Source: Amycolatopsis regifaucium (GTDB taxonomy: Bacteria > Actinomycetota > Actinomycetes > Mycobacteriales > Pseudonocardiaceae). Taken from it: 64,000 nt of DNA. Where the stretch lies: NCBI RefSeq assembly GCF_001613935.1, contig NZ_LQCI01000011.1:1-64000 (forward strand). The letters run 5' to 3'. Of this stretch, positions 36,782 through 45,720 are shown in pieces. The translations under genes and the position numbers were made by a program. The first letter of the stretch is position 1; every line of letters begins with the position of its first letter. The notes under the pieces are model-generated. The model ran no database searches and had not been told where the DNA came from. It worked only from the letters and a program-made list of their open reading frames with translations.

Positions 36782-38668
36782 ACCTGACTCGGCGAACACC
36801 GCGGCGGCGCGCTCCAGCTCGCGCTTCGCCGCGGTGATCTCGCCGGCGCGCGCCCCGATCAGCGCCAGTGTCACGCAGACGCGGGCCTCGGCCTGCACCT
36901 CACCCATCTCGATGAACATCTCTTGCGCGAGGCGCAAATGCCGTACGGCGTCAGCGGTCCGGCCCGCTTGGAGCAAGGCCTCACCGATCCGGCGATGTCG
37001 CAGTGCCACGCCACGGTCGATGCCGAGTTCCCCTTCGATCACCAGGCTTTCGCTGAAGAACTCGACCGCCCGCTCAAAGTCGCCGCGCCCTTGGGCCGCC
37101 ATGCCCAGCTGGTCCAGTGCCACGGACTCGTTGTGCCGGCTTCCCGCTCCTCGTGCCAGTTCCGCCGCTTTCGAGCATTCGTGTTCGGCGGCTTCGAACC
37201 GTCCCAGATCCAGATAGGCGCGGGCCAGCTGGCAGCGCAGCCGCGCTTCGGCCACCGCGTGAGAGCACCGCTGTGCCGCGGCGATGCCGATCTCGTGCGT
37301 CCGGATCCACCTCTGATAGTGCTTGCGGTACATGAAGAGTTCCCAGAGCGCTTCACACAGTTGCCAGGTGAGTTCGTCGTTCCCGAGCGCGAACGTCTCT
37401 TCGAGCACCTCGATGATGTCCGGCAGCCGTTCGTCCAGCCAGCGCAGGGCTTCGGCGCCCGTATCGAACAGTGGCGGCCCACCCTCGTACCGGGCCCGCA
37501 CAGGGCTGACCCGCCATCTCATCGGGATCACCACCAGGTTCGCCCGGGTCATCCGGTGCAGATACCAGTCCGCGATCCGGGGGACGACGTCGAAGCGTTC
37601 GTCGTCGGGTATCGACTTGGCGTGCAACCGCACCAGATCGTGGAAGCGGTAACTGTCCTCGCCGACCTCTTCGAGAAGGCTCGCGTCCGCCAGCGTCTGC
37701 AGCCCGTCCGCGGCCTCGTCTTCGGGGACCCGGACCGCCGCGGCCGCGACCCCCACTTCGACGGCCTGGCCCGGATGTTCGCTGATCAGGCGATAGATCC
37801 GGGCCGCGTGCGGCGGCAGGGCGGCGTATGACGAGTCGAAGGTCGCCGTCAACGACGCCTCGCCCACTGGCGAGAGCTTCGTCAACCGCACTCGTTCGTC
37901 GCGAAGCTCCGCCACCATCCGGGCCACCGGCCACTTCGGCCGCGACGCCAATCTCGCGCCCGCGACCCGGAGGGCGATCGGCAGCCGGCCGCACAGGATC
38001 GCCAGCGCCGTCACATCGGCCAGTTCGGCGGCCACCCTCGACTTCCCCACCGAGCGCTCCAGTAGCTCGACGGCGTGCTCCTGCGGCAGGGGCGCCATGT
38101 CGACGAACCGCGCGCCCTCCGCATGCAGGCCGTCCAGTCTCAACCTGCTGGTGACCACCACGACACAACCCGACGAGGCCGGGATCAGCGGCCGCACCTG
38201 GGCGGTGGAGATCGCGTTGTCCACTACCAGCAGCAGCCGCAGGCCCGCCGTGATGGTCCGGAACAGCGCGGCCTGCTCGGCCAGATCGACCGGTACCCCT
38301 TCCGGTGGGACACCGAGCGCGCGCAGGAACGCGCCAAGGGCGTCCTGCGGCGGGACCGCCGTCTCCGGCGAGAACCCCCGCAAATCCGCGTACAACTGGC
38401 CCGCCGGGAAACGTTCGGCGTTCCGGACCGCCCAGGTGACGGCGAGCGCGGTCTTGCCGACTCCGCCGGGGCCGACCACGACGGTCACCGCGGGTGACCG
38501 GTCGACCGGGTCACCCTCCTGGCGGGCGGCGGCGGAGTCGAGCGCCTCGAGTTCGGCGATCCGGCTGGTGAAATGCGCGGGCACCGGAGGCAACTGCCGG
38601 GGAACGGGAGGCCGCGAAGACGAGCGCAGGGCGATTTGCGGTGAAACCGTGCCGATGTCATCCCGCAT
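36563..38668 (-). CDS. NB-ARC/TPR STAND ATPase without DNA-binding domain
   Basis: A 701-residue signal-transduction ATPase. The N-terminal linker contains the PRQLPPVPAHFTSRIAELEA motif shared with AfsR-type proteins. The P-loop is VVVGPGGVGKTALAVTWA (residues 63-80), the RNBS-like RLLLVVDNAISTAQVRPLIP gives Walker B, and GCVVVVTSRLRLDGL and CGRLPIALRVAGARLASRPK follow. About 300 residues of TPR repeats complete it. It resembles the SARP protein minus its DNA-binding and BTAD domains, so it must signal through a partner. Its last 219 bp overlap the convergent small gene at 36242-36781. Confidence 0.9.
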   Translation of the reverse strand: MRDDIGTVSPQIALRSSSRPPVPRQLPPVPAHFTSRIAELEALDSAAARQEGDPVDRSPAVTVVVGPGGVGKTALAVTWAVRNAERFPAGQLYADLRGFSPETAVPPQDALGAFLRALGVPPEGVPVDLAEQAALFRTITAGLRLLLVVDNAISTAQVRPLIPASSGCVVVVTSRLRLDGLHAEGARFVDMAPLPQEHAVELLERSVGKSRVAAELADVTALAILCGRLPIALRVAGARLASRPKWPVARMVAELRDERVRLTKLSPVGEASLTATFDSSYAALPPHAARIYRLISEHPGQAVEVGVAAAAVRVPEDEAADGLQTLADASLLEEVGEDSYRFHDLVRLHAKSIPDDERFDVVPRIADWYLHRMTRANLVVIPMRWRVSPVRARYEGGPPLFDTGAEALRWLDERLPDIIEVLEETFALGNDELTWQLCEALWELFMYRKHYQRWIRTHEIGIAAAQRCSHAVAEARLRCQLARAYLDLGRFEAAEHECSKAAELARGAGSRHNESVALDQLGMAAQGRGDFERAVEFFSESLVIEGELGIDRGVALRHRRIGEALLQAGRTADAVRHLRLAQEMFIEMGEVQAEARVCVTLALIGARAGEITAAKRELERAAAVFAESGSPVYQAEVQVAFAEVAEFEGDFDAVRVRLTQALELCRPIGGPLVERVRARLEALPARPDRPQPPETAPAQQP

Positions 38669-39507
38669 GGCCGCACCCCGAACGGTCGCCTGCCGAAACC
38701 GATTTGCGCGGCCGCCATTCCTTTCGGATTAATACCGCGTTCAGTGATGGCCGGAACAGCGTTCCCCCGGATGGCGCCCGCACTGAAGAACGCATGCTCG
38801 TGATCCCCCTACACGGCCGTATTCTTTTGTCCGCACAACATCCGGACACGGACCCACATCGTGCCGTACCGCCACGTCTCATCCGAGAACTCCCGACAAA
38901 TCCCCGAATCTCCCTGTCTACCTCGCCGAGCAGGACCTTCCCCGGCGAACCCGGTACATCCACCCGAAAGAAGCAAGGCTATTGCGCGATTCGGAAGGCA
39001 TAGATACCGCTGAACGCAGGAGGGACGAGTGGCATCACTACGTACTGTGATCTCGCGCACTTCGACCCCGCTCACGCTTCCGCAGTCGCCAATCCCGCAA
39101 TCCGCGGCCTGCGGCGAGCCGGATATCGACCGGAAAAGGGACGATACTGGAACCTTTTCAAGAAGCGCTTCAGGACATGCCGATTGATTCTTTTTTTACA
39201 CTGGGCGACTCCGCCTGAATGCCCGCGTCGTGGGGTTCGGGACGACCGAGCGCAGGGCGCAGGTGGGCTCAGACCGCAGTGACACCGCGTCATCTACTCG
39301 CCCAAGATCGTTTCCGTGGCGTTCATCCTTCTTTCGGGGCAATTCGGACATAGTCCATGCCCAGGAGTAGCCGCTTGTGTGACCTCTGTATGCTCCGCTC
39401 TCGCTCGATGGGATTACTCATCCCCTGTTCGGGCGAGCCGTTGCGGTCGGGGCCTGTGGTCGCACACGGCACTGGCATTTCGTGGTCCGTATTCGGATGG
39501 GAGACAC
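38669..39507. other. 839-bp region with one possible small ORF
   Basis: Apart from the 52-codon ORF at 39029-39187, nothing looks coding. It should hold the promoter of the STAND gene on the left and of the thioester protein on the right. Confidence 0.4.
39029..39187 (+). CDS. Possible small ORF with strong ribosome-binding site
   Basis: AGGAGGG (39018-39024) lies 4 nt before GTG 39029, which opens a 52-codon frame: MASLRTVISRTSTPLTLPQS, then PIPQSAACGEPDIDRKRDDT and a short Ser/Ala tail. There is no transmembrane helix and one Cys. The stop is followed by a T-run (39190-39197). The Shine-Dalgarno is among the best in the window, but the peptide resembles nothing I know and could be a chance frame. 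Confidence 0.3.
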   Translation: MASLRTVISRTSTPLTLPQSPIPQSAACGEPDIDRKRDDTGTFSRSASGHAD

Positions 39508-40665
39508 ATGCACGGCAGGTCAGTTCTGGTTCGCGGCGGGATCGCGGTGGCTTCCGCGGCCGTCGCGCTGACGATGGCCGCTCCGGCCGCCCTCGCCGAC
39601 GACGGCGCGGCGCGTGGCCGGGTCGTCGAAGGCTCGGGCACCGAGGGTTTCAGCGTCAACTTCGACAGCGGGCAGCACTACGTCGCGAAGCTGTTCGGGC
39701 TGAAGCTCTCCGACGGCAGCAAGCTCAAGATGTACTGCGTCCAGGTCGAGGTCGGCATGCGCACCGACCAGGACATGATCGAACGTCCCTGGAACAAGTA
39801 CCCGGACGCCGCCTCGCCGTTCAACAAGAACAACGAGAAGATCAACTGGGTCCTGCACCACGGCTACCCGGCGGTCGCCGTGAAGTCGCTCGAGGGCGTA
39901 CTGGGCAAGAAGGACGTCAAGCTAACCGACGGCCTGTCCGTCGAGGAGGCCGTCACCGCGACGCAGGCCGCGGTCTGGCACTTCAGTGACGGCAAGAACC
40001 TCGACCGCAAGAAGCCGCTGCCCTACGAGAGCGCCGAAGAGTCCGCCGACGTGCTGGCCCTCTACGACTACCTCACCGGCAAGGACAACGTCGGTATCGG
40101 ACAGCAGCCGAAGCCGACCCTGGACATCGGCCCGGCCAAGGCCTCGGGCGCGACCGGCACCCGGATCGGCCCGTTCAGCGTCGCCACCACCGGTGACATC
40201 ACCGCGCTGACGAGCAAGCTGCCCGAAGGCGTCAAGGTCACCGACGCCGACGGCAAGGAGATCAAGGCCGGCGCCATCAAGGACGGCACCAAGATCTTCG
40301 TCGACGTTCCCAAGGACGCCAAGGACGGCTCCGGTTCGTTCGCGTTGAAGGTCAGCGGTCACCTCGACACCGGCCGCCTGTTCGTGGGCGAGAACTACGC
40401 CAAGGTCCCCGCCCAGTCGCTGATCGTCGCGGAGTCCGAGAAGACCTCGGTCGTCGCGAACGCCACCGCGAGCTGGAAGCAGGGCGGCGCGCCCGTCACC
40501 GACACCCCGGCCCCCACCACCCCCGGTGGCGCCGAGTCGGGTGGCGGCAACGAGCTGGCGAACACCGGCGCTTCCGCGGCCCTGCCGCTGACCATCGGCG
40601 GCGCGCTCCTCGGCGCGGGTGTGCTGATGGTGCTGCTGGTGCGTCGTCGCCGCAGCGAGGCGTAA
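39508..40665 (+). CDS. Surface protein with thioester (TQXA) domain and sortase signal
   Basis: A 385-residue exported, wall-anchored protein. The signal peptide is RSVLVRGGIAVASAAVALTM ... ALADD. The thioester domain (about 35-200) carries the Cys of KMYCVQVEVG and the TQXA motif TQAAVWHF, whose Gln forms an internal thioester with that Cys. Two beta-rich repeats follow, then a Pro/Thr/Gly linker and the sorting signal LANTGAS, a hydrophobic helix and RRRRSEA, fitting a class E sortase. Thioester adhesins attach covalently to amine-bearing targets. ATG 39508 is chosen with GGGAG upstream. No sortase gene is in the window. Confidence 0.92.
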   Translation: MHGRSVLVRGGIAVASAAVALTMAAPAALADDGAARGRVVEGSGTEGFSVNFDSGQHYVAKLFGLKLSDGSKLKMYCVQVEVGMRTDQDMIERPWNKYPDAASPFNKNNEKINWVLHHGYPAVAVKSLEGVLGKKDVKLTDGLSVEEAVTATQAAVWHFSDGKNLDRKKPLPYESAEESADVLALYDYLTGKDNVGIGQQPKPTLDIGPAKASGATGTRIGPFSVATTGDITALTSKLPEGVKVTDADGKEIKAGAIKDGTKIFVDVPKDAKDGSGSFALKVSGHLDTGRLFVGENYAKVPAQSLIVAESEKTSVVANATASWKQGGAPVTDTPAPTTPGGAESGGGNELANTGASAALPLTIGGALLGAGVLMVLLVRRRRSEA

Positions 40666-40676
40666 GAAAGTACCCA

Positions 40677-40718
40677 CGAAGAACGGGGCCGGCCCACGTG
40701 GACCGGCCCCGTTCTTCG
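40677..40718. terminator. Perfect 16-bp hairpin terminator
   Basis: CGAAGAACGGGGCCGG (40677-40692) pairs perfectly with CCGGCCCCGTTCTTCG (40703-40718), loop 10 nt. It lies between the convergent thioester-protein and AraC genes and can stop both. Confidence 0.9.
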
Positions 40719-40719
40719 T

Positions 40720-41463
40720 TCACCGGTCGTAATGCGTCCCCGGCGTATGCCCGAAGGCCCGGCGGAAAACGTCGATGAACGCGCTGGTGGACGCCCAGCC
40801 GCAGGCATGCGCCACCGCGGTCACCGGGGTGTTGTCGGCAAGGAGGACCAGCGCGCGGTAAAGCCGCAGCTGGGTTCGCCATTGCGGGAACGTCATGCCG
40901 AGGTCGGCCTTGAAGAGCCGGGCGAGAGTGCGATCGCTGGCCCCGACCCGGGCACCGAGGGCGGCCAGCGTCCGGTTGTCGGCCGGGTCGGCACTCAGGA
41001 TCTCGCACAGCGCGCGCAACCGCGGGTCACCGGGCGTCGGCAGGTGCAGAGGTTGCTGTGGTGAGGCGCGAAGCCGATCGAGCAGGACAGCGCGCAGCCG
41101 GCGCCGTTCCGGGGTGTCCGCGCGCGGCGGGCCGGTGTAGGCGCGGATCAGCTCGCGCAGGAGCGGGCCGACGGCCAGCACGCCCGGTTCGGTCAGCCGC
41201 AACGGGTTCTCGGCGGCGGGCAGGCCGACGAGGTGGAGTTCGAGGTCTCCGTGCGCCTGATGAGCGTGCACGGTTCCGGCGGGCACCCAGATGGCCCTTG
41301 TGGCCGGAGCGACCCAGGAGCCTCTGTCGGTGGTGACGGCCAGTACCCCACGGGCGGCATAGACGACCTGGTGCTCGTCGTGGCGATGCGCGTCGATCGT
41401 CGCGCCGGAGGCCAGGGACCGGACCTGCGTCGGTGCCGCGGGCAAGTGGCGGATTTCCGTCAT
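40720..41463 (-). CDS. AraC-family regulator with cupin sensor
   Basis: A 247-residue regulator. The N-terminal cupin (TIDAHRHDEHQVVYAARGVL, WVPAGTVHAHQAHG) binds a small ligand or metal. The C-terminal pair of helix-turn-helices is RTLAALGARVGASDRTLARL and PVTAVAHACGWASTSAFIDV plus FRRAFGHTPGTHYDR. It is divergent from an Fsr-type MFS exporter across 54 bp, the classic layout of a regulator controlling an adjacent efflux pump. The inducer is unknown. Confidence 0.9.
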   Translation of the reverse strand: MTEIRHLPAAPTQVRSLASGATIDAHRHDEHQVVYAARGVLAVTTDRGSWVAPATRAIWVPAGTVHAHQAHGDLELHLVGLPAAENPLRLTEPGVLAVGPLLRELIRAYTGPPRADTPERRRLRAVLLDRLRASPQQPLHLPTPGDPRLRALCEILSADPADNRTLAALGARVGASDRTLARLFKADLGMTFPQWRTQLRLYRALVLLADNTPVTAVAHACGWASTSAFIDVFRRAFGHTPGTHYDR

Positions 41464-41517
41464 TGTTTGTCATTTTATCGGAAGCGCGACACGACCACCC
41501 GCGGCGAGCATGGCCGC

Positions 41518-42705
41518 ATGCCGAAGCACAGAACGATCATCCTCCTGTCGGCCGGGCATGCCTGCGTCGACGTGTACCAAGGTTCGGTGGCCGCGCTGGT
41601 GCCGTTCTTCGCCGCCGAGCGTGCCTACGGATACGCCGCGGTTTCGGGCATCGTGCTGGCCGCGTCGCTGTTGTCTTCGGTGGCGCAACCGTTGTTCGGG
41701 GCGCTGACCGACCGATGGGCGATGCCGTGGCTGCTGCCGTCGAGCACGATCCTGGGCGGGGTCGGCATCGGATTCGGCGGGTTCGTCGATTCTTACGCGC
41801 TGACGTTGATTTTCGTCGCGGTGTCCGGAATCGGCGTGGCGGCCTACCATCCCGAAGCGGCCAGGGCCGCGAGGAGCGCTAGCGGCGGCGGCCATACCGC
41901 GATGGGCTGGTTCTCGCTCGGCGGGAACATCGGGTTCGCGGCCGCCCCCGTCCTCGTCGCGGCGGTCATGGCGATCGGCGGGCTGCGGGCCTCTCCCCTG
42001 CTCGTCGTCCCGGCCCTGGCCGGCGCTGTGCTCTGCCTGCCCGTGCTGCGCGCACTCGCCAAGCCCTCCTTGGCAGGAGGTCGCGATGACAGCGAGCCGG
42101 CGGGATCCGACGACTGGAAGTCGTTCGGGAAGCTGTCGCTGGCCGTCGTCTTCCGCTCGATCGTCTTCATCGGGCTGAGCACCTTCGTCTCGCTTTACGC
42201 CCAAGAGCGGACCGGCGGCGGAACGACGACGGGCAGCGCCGCGCTGCTCCTGCTTTTTCTCGGCGGGGCGGCGGGCACCCTGCTGGGCAGCAGGCTGGCG
42301 GAGCGGTGGGGGCGGGTCATCCTCGTGCGTTGGTCGTATCTGGGCACGGTCGTCGCGGTGGCCGGGGTCGTGTTCGTGCCCGGCCCAGGCTTCTTCCTGT
42401 TCGTCCTGCTGGCCGCGGTGGGCCTGTACGTCCCCTTCTCCCTGCAGATCACGCTGTCGCAGGACTACCTGCCCACCCGGGTCGGCACCGCCAGCGGCGT
42501 CACCCTCGGCCTGACGGTCAGCATCGGCGGCCTCGCGAGTCCGGTCATCGGCACGATCGCCGATCACACGTCCCTTCAAACGGCCTTGCTGCCACTGATC
42601 GCCTTGCCGGCTTTGTGCTGGATCACAACGCGGACCCTGCCGGAGCCGGGCTCTGTCCAAACCGGAACGTCGCACGAAGAAACCGTGTCAAAATTGCGTC
42701 GATAA
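41518..42705 (+). CDS. MFS transporter, fosmidomycin-resistance (Fsr) type
   Basis: A 395-residue, 12-helix major facilitator protein. ACVDVYQGSVAALVPFFAAE in helix 1 and VSGIGVAAYHPEAARAARSA (the AYHPE motif of Fsr-like transporters) place it in the fosmidomycin-resistance branch. The two six-helix bundles are separated by a charged loop (LAGGRDDSEPAGSDDWKSFG). It probably exports a drug or metabolite and is likely controlled by the divergent AraC regulator. ATG 41518 begins directly before the first helix. Confidence 0.9.
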   Translation: MPKHRTIILLSAGHACVDVYQGSVAALVPFFAAERAYGYAAVSGIVLAASLLSSVAQPLFGALTDRWAMPWLLPSSTILGGVGIGFGGFVDSYALTLIFVAVSGIGVAAYHPEAARAARSASGGGHTAMGWFSLGGNIGFAAAPVLVAAVMAIGGLRASPLLVVPALAGAVLCLPVLRALAKPSLAGGRDDSEPAGSDDWKSFGKLSLAVVFRSIVFIGLSTFVSLYAQERTGGGTTTGSAALLLLFLGGAAGTLLGSRLAERWGRVILVRWSYLGTVVAVAGVVFVPGPGFFLFVLLAAVGLYVPFSLQITLSQDYLPTRVGTASGVTLGLTVSIGGLASPVIGTIADHTSLQTALLPLIALPALCWITTRTLPEPGSVQTGTSHEETVSKLRR

Positions 42706-42794
42706 ATCGTGTACGCATCTGTACATCATGAGTTACCGGCTGGTAGGTTCCGGATCATCCCACTGTGATCCACTTCATGATTCAAAGGGGAGTC

Positions 42795-44105
42795 ATGATC
42801 CAAAAGCCCGCACCCCTGCTGGCCGTCGCGATCGCGCTCGTCCTCGCTTTCATCGCCGCGCCCGCCGCCACCGCCGCTCCCGGAACCGATTCCTTCTACC
42901 GCTATGACGGCAGCAAACCGTTGTCGTCGTACAGTCCCGGCACCGTGCTGAAGACCCGGACGCTGAATTACCACGTCATCGGCATTTCCACGCCGCTCAA
43001 GGTGACCCAGCTGCTCTACCGGACCACCGACGCGCTGGGGAAACCGTCCGCCAATGTCACTTCGGTGATCCGCAGCCTCACCGGAGACAGCACCAAAGCC
43101 GTTTCGTACCAGTCGTTCTACGACTCACTCAATCCCGAGCACGGGCCGTCGCGGGCGATCGCCGGTGACGTCTCGCTCGGTGGCCTGATCGCGAACGCGG
43201 AGTCGCTTCTCATCGCACCTTCCCTGTTGCAGGGCTACAACGTCGTCATTCCCGACACCGAAGGACAGGACGCGAACTTCGCGGCCGGGCCGGAATACGG
43301 CACCAACACGCTGGATTCCATCCGCGCCGCCACCCGCGCCCCGGAAACGGGAATGAACGGCAAGACGCGCTTCGGTCTCCTCGGGTATTCGGGAGGCGCC
43401 ATCGCGACCGGGTGGGCGGCGGCCCTCGCGCCCGGTTACGCACCCGAGGTCAACAAGAATCTCGTCGGCTTCACCGAAGGTGGGGTGCTCGTCAAACCCT
43501 CGCACAATCTCAAGTACGTCAACGGAAGTGTCGCGTGGACCGGCGTAATCCCGATGGCGCTCATCGGCATCGCCCGGTCGTTCGAACTCGATCTCAAGCC
43601 GTACGCGAACTCCTACGGTCTCCAGGTGCTCAAGGACATGGAGAAGGCGTCGATCGTCGACGCGATCGGCCGCTATCCCGGGCTGACGTGGGAAAAGTTC
43701 GTCAAACCCGAATACGTCAACCCGAACACGGTGCTGCCGTACGTCGAGGCCGTGAACAAGGTCAACCTCGGTTCGGCGCCGACGCCCACCGTCCCCGCCT
43801 TCATCGCGCAGGGCAACAACGGCGTCCTGGAAGGCACTTTCGGCAATCCGCCGGGTATCGGGACCGGTGACGGGGTGATGGTGGCGGGTGACGTGCGCGC
43901 GCTCGCCCGGCAGTACTGCGAAACCGGCAACAAATCGGTCAAGTACGACCAGTACAACACGCTGAGCCACGTCGGGGCGGCCGTCGTCTGGGCGCCGCTG
44001 GCGATCGGCTGGCTCAACGACCGGTTCGCGGGCAAAGCGGCGCCGTCCTCCTGCGGGAAGATCGCGCCCGGCAACTCCCTCGCGCCGGAGGTGCCGGTCG
44101 GCTGA
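42795..44105 (+). CDS. Secretory lipase (LIP family)
   Basis: A 436-residue exported alpha/beta hydrolase of the secretory-lipase family. The signal peptide is QKPAPLLAVAIALVLAFIAA ... PAATAAP. The core shows VTQLLYRTTDALGKPSANVT, LLQGYNVVIPDTEGQDANF, the nucleophile elbow GYSGGAIATGWAAA and TEGGVLVKPSHNLKYVNGSV, with the terminal LSHVGAAVVWAPLAIGWLND carrying the catalytic His. It hydrolyses acylglycerols or polyester-type substrates outside the cell. ATG 42795 follows AAAGGGGAG; ATG 42765 is less likely. It is followed by a GAAGGCC-type hairpin and a TetR gene. Confidence 0.9.
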   Translation: MIQKPAPLLAVAIALVLAFIAAPAATAAPGTDSFYRYDGSKPLSSYSPGTVLKTRTLNYHVIGISTPLKVTQLLYRTTDALGKPSANVTSVIRSLTGDSTKAVSYQSFYDSLNPEHGPSRAIAGDVSLGGLIANAESLLIAPSLLQGYNVVIPDTEGQDANFAAGPEYGTNTLDSIRAATRAPETGMNGKTRFGLLGYSGGAIATGWAAALAPGYAPEVNKNLVGFTEGGVLVKPSHNLKYVNGSVAWTGVIPMALIGIARSFELDLKPYANSYGLQVLKDMEKASIVDAIGRYPGLTWEKFVKPEYVNPNTVLPYVEAVNKVNLGSAPTPTVPAFIAQGNNGVLEGTFGNPPGIGTGDGVMVAGDVRALARQYCETGNKSVKYDQYNTLSHVGAAVVWAPLAIGWLNDRFAGKAAPSSCGKIAPGNSLAPEVPVG

Positions 44106-44120
44106 CCGCGCGCACGGATG

Positions 44121-44173
44121 TCCGTGAAGGCCTCCTTTCCTACTCTCAGGGTAGGGAAGGAGGCCTTCACGGA
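44121..44173. repeat. GAAGGCC-type hairpin, near-perfect 23-bp arms
   Basis: The left arm (44121-44143) begins TCCGTGAAGGCCTCCTTT and the right arm (44151-44173) ends GGAAGGAGGCCTTCACGGA. The arms differ at one position and the loop is TCTCAGG. It sits between the lipase and TetR genes and may terminate lipase transcription. Related copies lie at 26236, 49463 and, in half, 9938. Confidence 0.85.
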
Positions 44174-44181
44174 CCGGTACC

Positions 44182-44868
44182 GTGCTGCGGGTGACCGAGC
44201 GAGAACCCGCCGCCCTTCCGGCACGCCGCAAGCTGCCGAAGGGGCCGCACAACCTCAGCCGCGACGAGGTCGCGGGCACCCAGCGCGCCCGGCTGATCGA
44301 CGCGGTCCTGGAGAACACCGGAACCCGCGGCTATGTCGCCACCACCATCGGCCACCTCACCGCCACCGCGGGAGTGTCGCGAACGTCGTTCTACGAGCAG
44401 TTCACCGACAAGCAGGACGCGTTCCTCACCGCCTACCGCCAGACCACCGCCGAATTCATCGCGCAGGGTGTCGCCGTGGCTGCCGAAGCCGCTACCCCCT
44501 TGGACGCGGTCACCGCCTGCTGCGATTTCCTCGTCGACTACGTGCACCGCCGCCCGACGGCCGTCCGCGCGGTCCTGCTGGAGATCTACGCGCTGGGCGA
44601 CGCCGGGCTGGAAGCGCGTGAAACCACCTTGCGCGCGGGGGAAGCCGTCTTCGACCGGACGGCGAAATGGCTGTGTGCCACCGATCCCGCGTTACCCGCA
44701 CCGCCGCCGTTCACCGCGCGGACGGTCGTCGCCGCGACGATCGAGCTGATCACGCAGGCCATCTGGAACGCCACCGAAGACGCCTACGGTCAGGCACGGG
44801 AGGCCGTCCGCTACACCTGGCTGCTCGGATTGTTCGGGCACCAGGGCATCGACGCCTCCCGGCCTTGA
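44182..44868 (+). CDS. TetR/AcrR-family regulator
   Basis: A 228-residue repressor-type protein. After a basic tail, the helix-turn-helix lies at about residues 37-80 (RLIDAVLENTGTRGYVATTI, ATAGVSRTSFYEQFTDKQDA). The C-terminal helices form the ligand domain. GTG 44182 or GTG 44191 may be the start. It abuts the SDR gene end-to-end with no spacer (stop 44868, opposite stop 44869). Its location next to the BVMO-hydrolase-SDR operon makes those genes possible targets. Confidence 0.9.
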   Translation: MLRVTEREPAALPARRKLPKGPHNLSRDEVAGTQRARLIDAVLENTGTRGYVATTIGHLTATAGVSRTSFYEQFTDKQDAFLTAYRQTTAEFIAQGVAVAAEAATPLDAVTACCDFLVDYVHRRPTAVRAVLLEIYALGDAGLEARETTLRAGEAVFDRTAKWLCATDPALPAPPPFTARTVVAATIELITQAIWNATEDAYGQAREAVRYTWLLGLFGHQGIDASRP

Positions 44869-45720
44869 TCACGAGCGGGCGAAGCGCCGCCGTTCGAAGT
44901 CGACGATCAGCTTCGGGTAATGGCGCGGGAACAGCCGGACGAGCCTGTCGACGAGTTTGGCGTCGTTGCCAACGAGCACCCGCGGTTTCCCCGCTTCGAC
45001 GCCGTCGACGATGATGCGGGCGGCCCGTTCGGCCGGCATCTTCAGCAGCTTTTCGTTGTACAGCCGGACACGCTCCAGTTGCTCGGCGGTGGGCTCGATG
45101 CCGCGGGCTTGGGCTTCCTTCAGCGCCGACGAGGCGATGCCGGTCTTGACCCCGCCCGGGTGCACCACCGTCACGTGCACGGGATGCCGGTCGCGGATCA
45201 TCTCGGTGCGCAGCGCCTCGGTGAAGCCGCGAACGCCGAACTTGCTGGCGCAGTACGCGGTGAGCGTCGGCTGGGCCATGAAACCGTTGAGGCTGGAGAC
45301 ATTGACGACGTGTCCGTCACCGGAGTCGATCAGGTGCGGCAGGAAGGCCTTGGTGCCGTTGATGACGCCGAAGAGGTTGACGGCCAGCGTGCGGTCGTAG
45401 CTCTCCCAGTCGGTTTCGAGGATCGTCTGACCACCGCCCGCGATTCCGGCGTTGTTGTAGACCTGGTGCACCACACCGAATCGCCCGGCGACCGCGGCCG
45501 CGTACGCCACGAAGGCCGCCCGGTCGCCGACGTCGAGCGTGGTGCCTTCTGCTTCCGCACCAAGGGCCTTGATTTCGGCGACCGTCTCGGCGAGACCGGT
45601 TTCGTCCACATCGGACACGGCGAGCCGGGCACCACGCCTCGCCAGTTCCAGCGCCAGCTGCCGTCCGATTCCGGAGCCCGCGCCGGTGACGACGGCGACC
45701 TTGCCACGAACGGCGTTCAT
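44869..45720 (-). CDS. Short-chain dehydrogenase/reductase
   Basis: A 283-residue classical SDR. The cofactor motif is VTGAGSGIGRQLALEL (residues 11-26), DVDETG suggests NAD preference, the structural motif is NNAGIAGGG, and the catalytic Ser-Tyr-Lys is NVSSLNGFMAQPTLTAYCAS followed by K. A C-terminal extension of ~40 residues is typical of the acetoin-reductase-like/long-chain group. It is the third gene of a tightly coupled operon: its ATG overlaps the hydrolase stop by 4 nt. Likely oxidises or reduces an alcohol/ketone linked to the BVMO substrate. Confidence 0.9.
   Translation of the reverse strand: MNAVRGKVAVVTGAGSGIGRQLALELARRGARLAVSDVDETGLAETVAEIKALGAEAEGTTLDVGDRAAFVAYAAAVAGRFGVVHQVYNNAGIAGGGQTILETDWESYDRTLAVNLFGVINGTKAFLPHLIDSGDGHVVNVSSLNGFMAQPTLTAYCASKFGVRGFTEALRTEMIRDRHPVHVTVVHPGGVKTGIASSALKEAQARGIEPTAEQLERVRLYNEKLLKMPAERAARIIVDGVEAGKPRVLVGNDAKLVDRLVRLFPRHYPKLIVDFERRRFARS

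Noticed and set aside
31797..38668. Reading the SARP region as an antibiotic biosynthetic cluster
   Set aside because: No polyketide, peptide-synthetase, terpene or RiPP enzymes are present within the window around the SARP gene.
41470..42675. 401-codon minus-strand frame opposite the MFS gene
   Set aside because: Low-complexity Arg/Gln-rich product; the plus strand encodes twelve transmembrane helices with the AYHPE motif.
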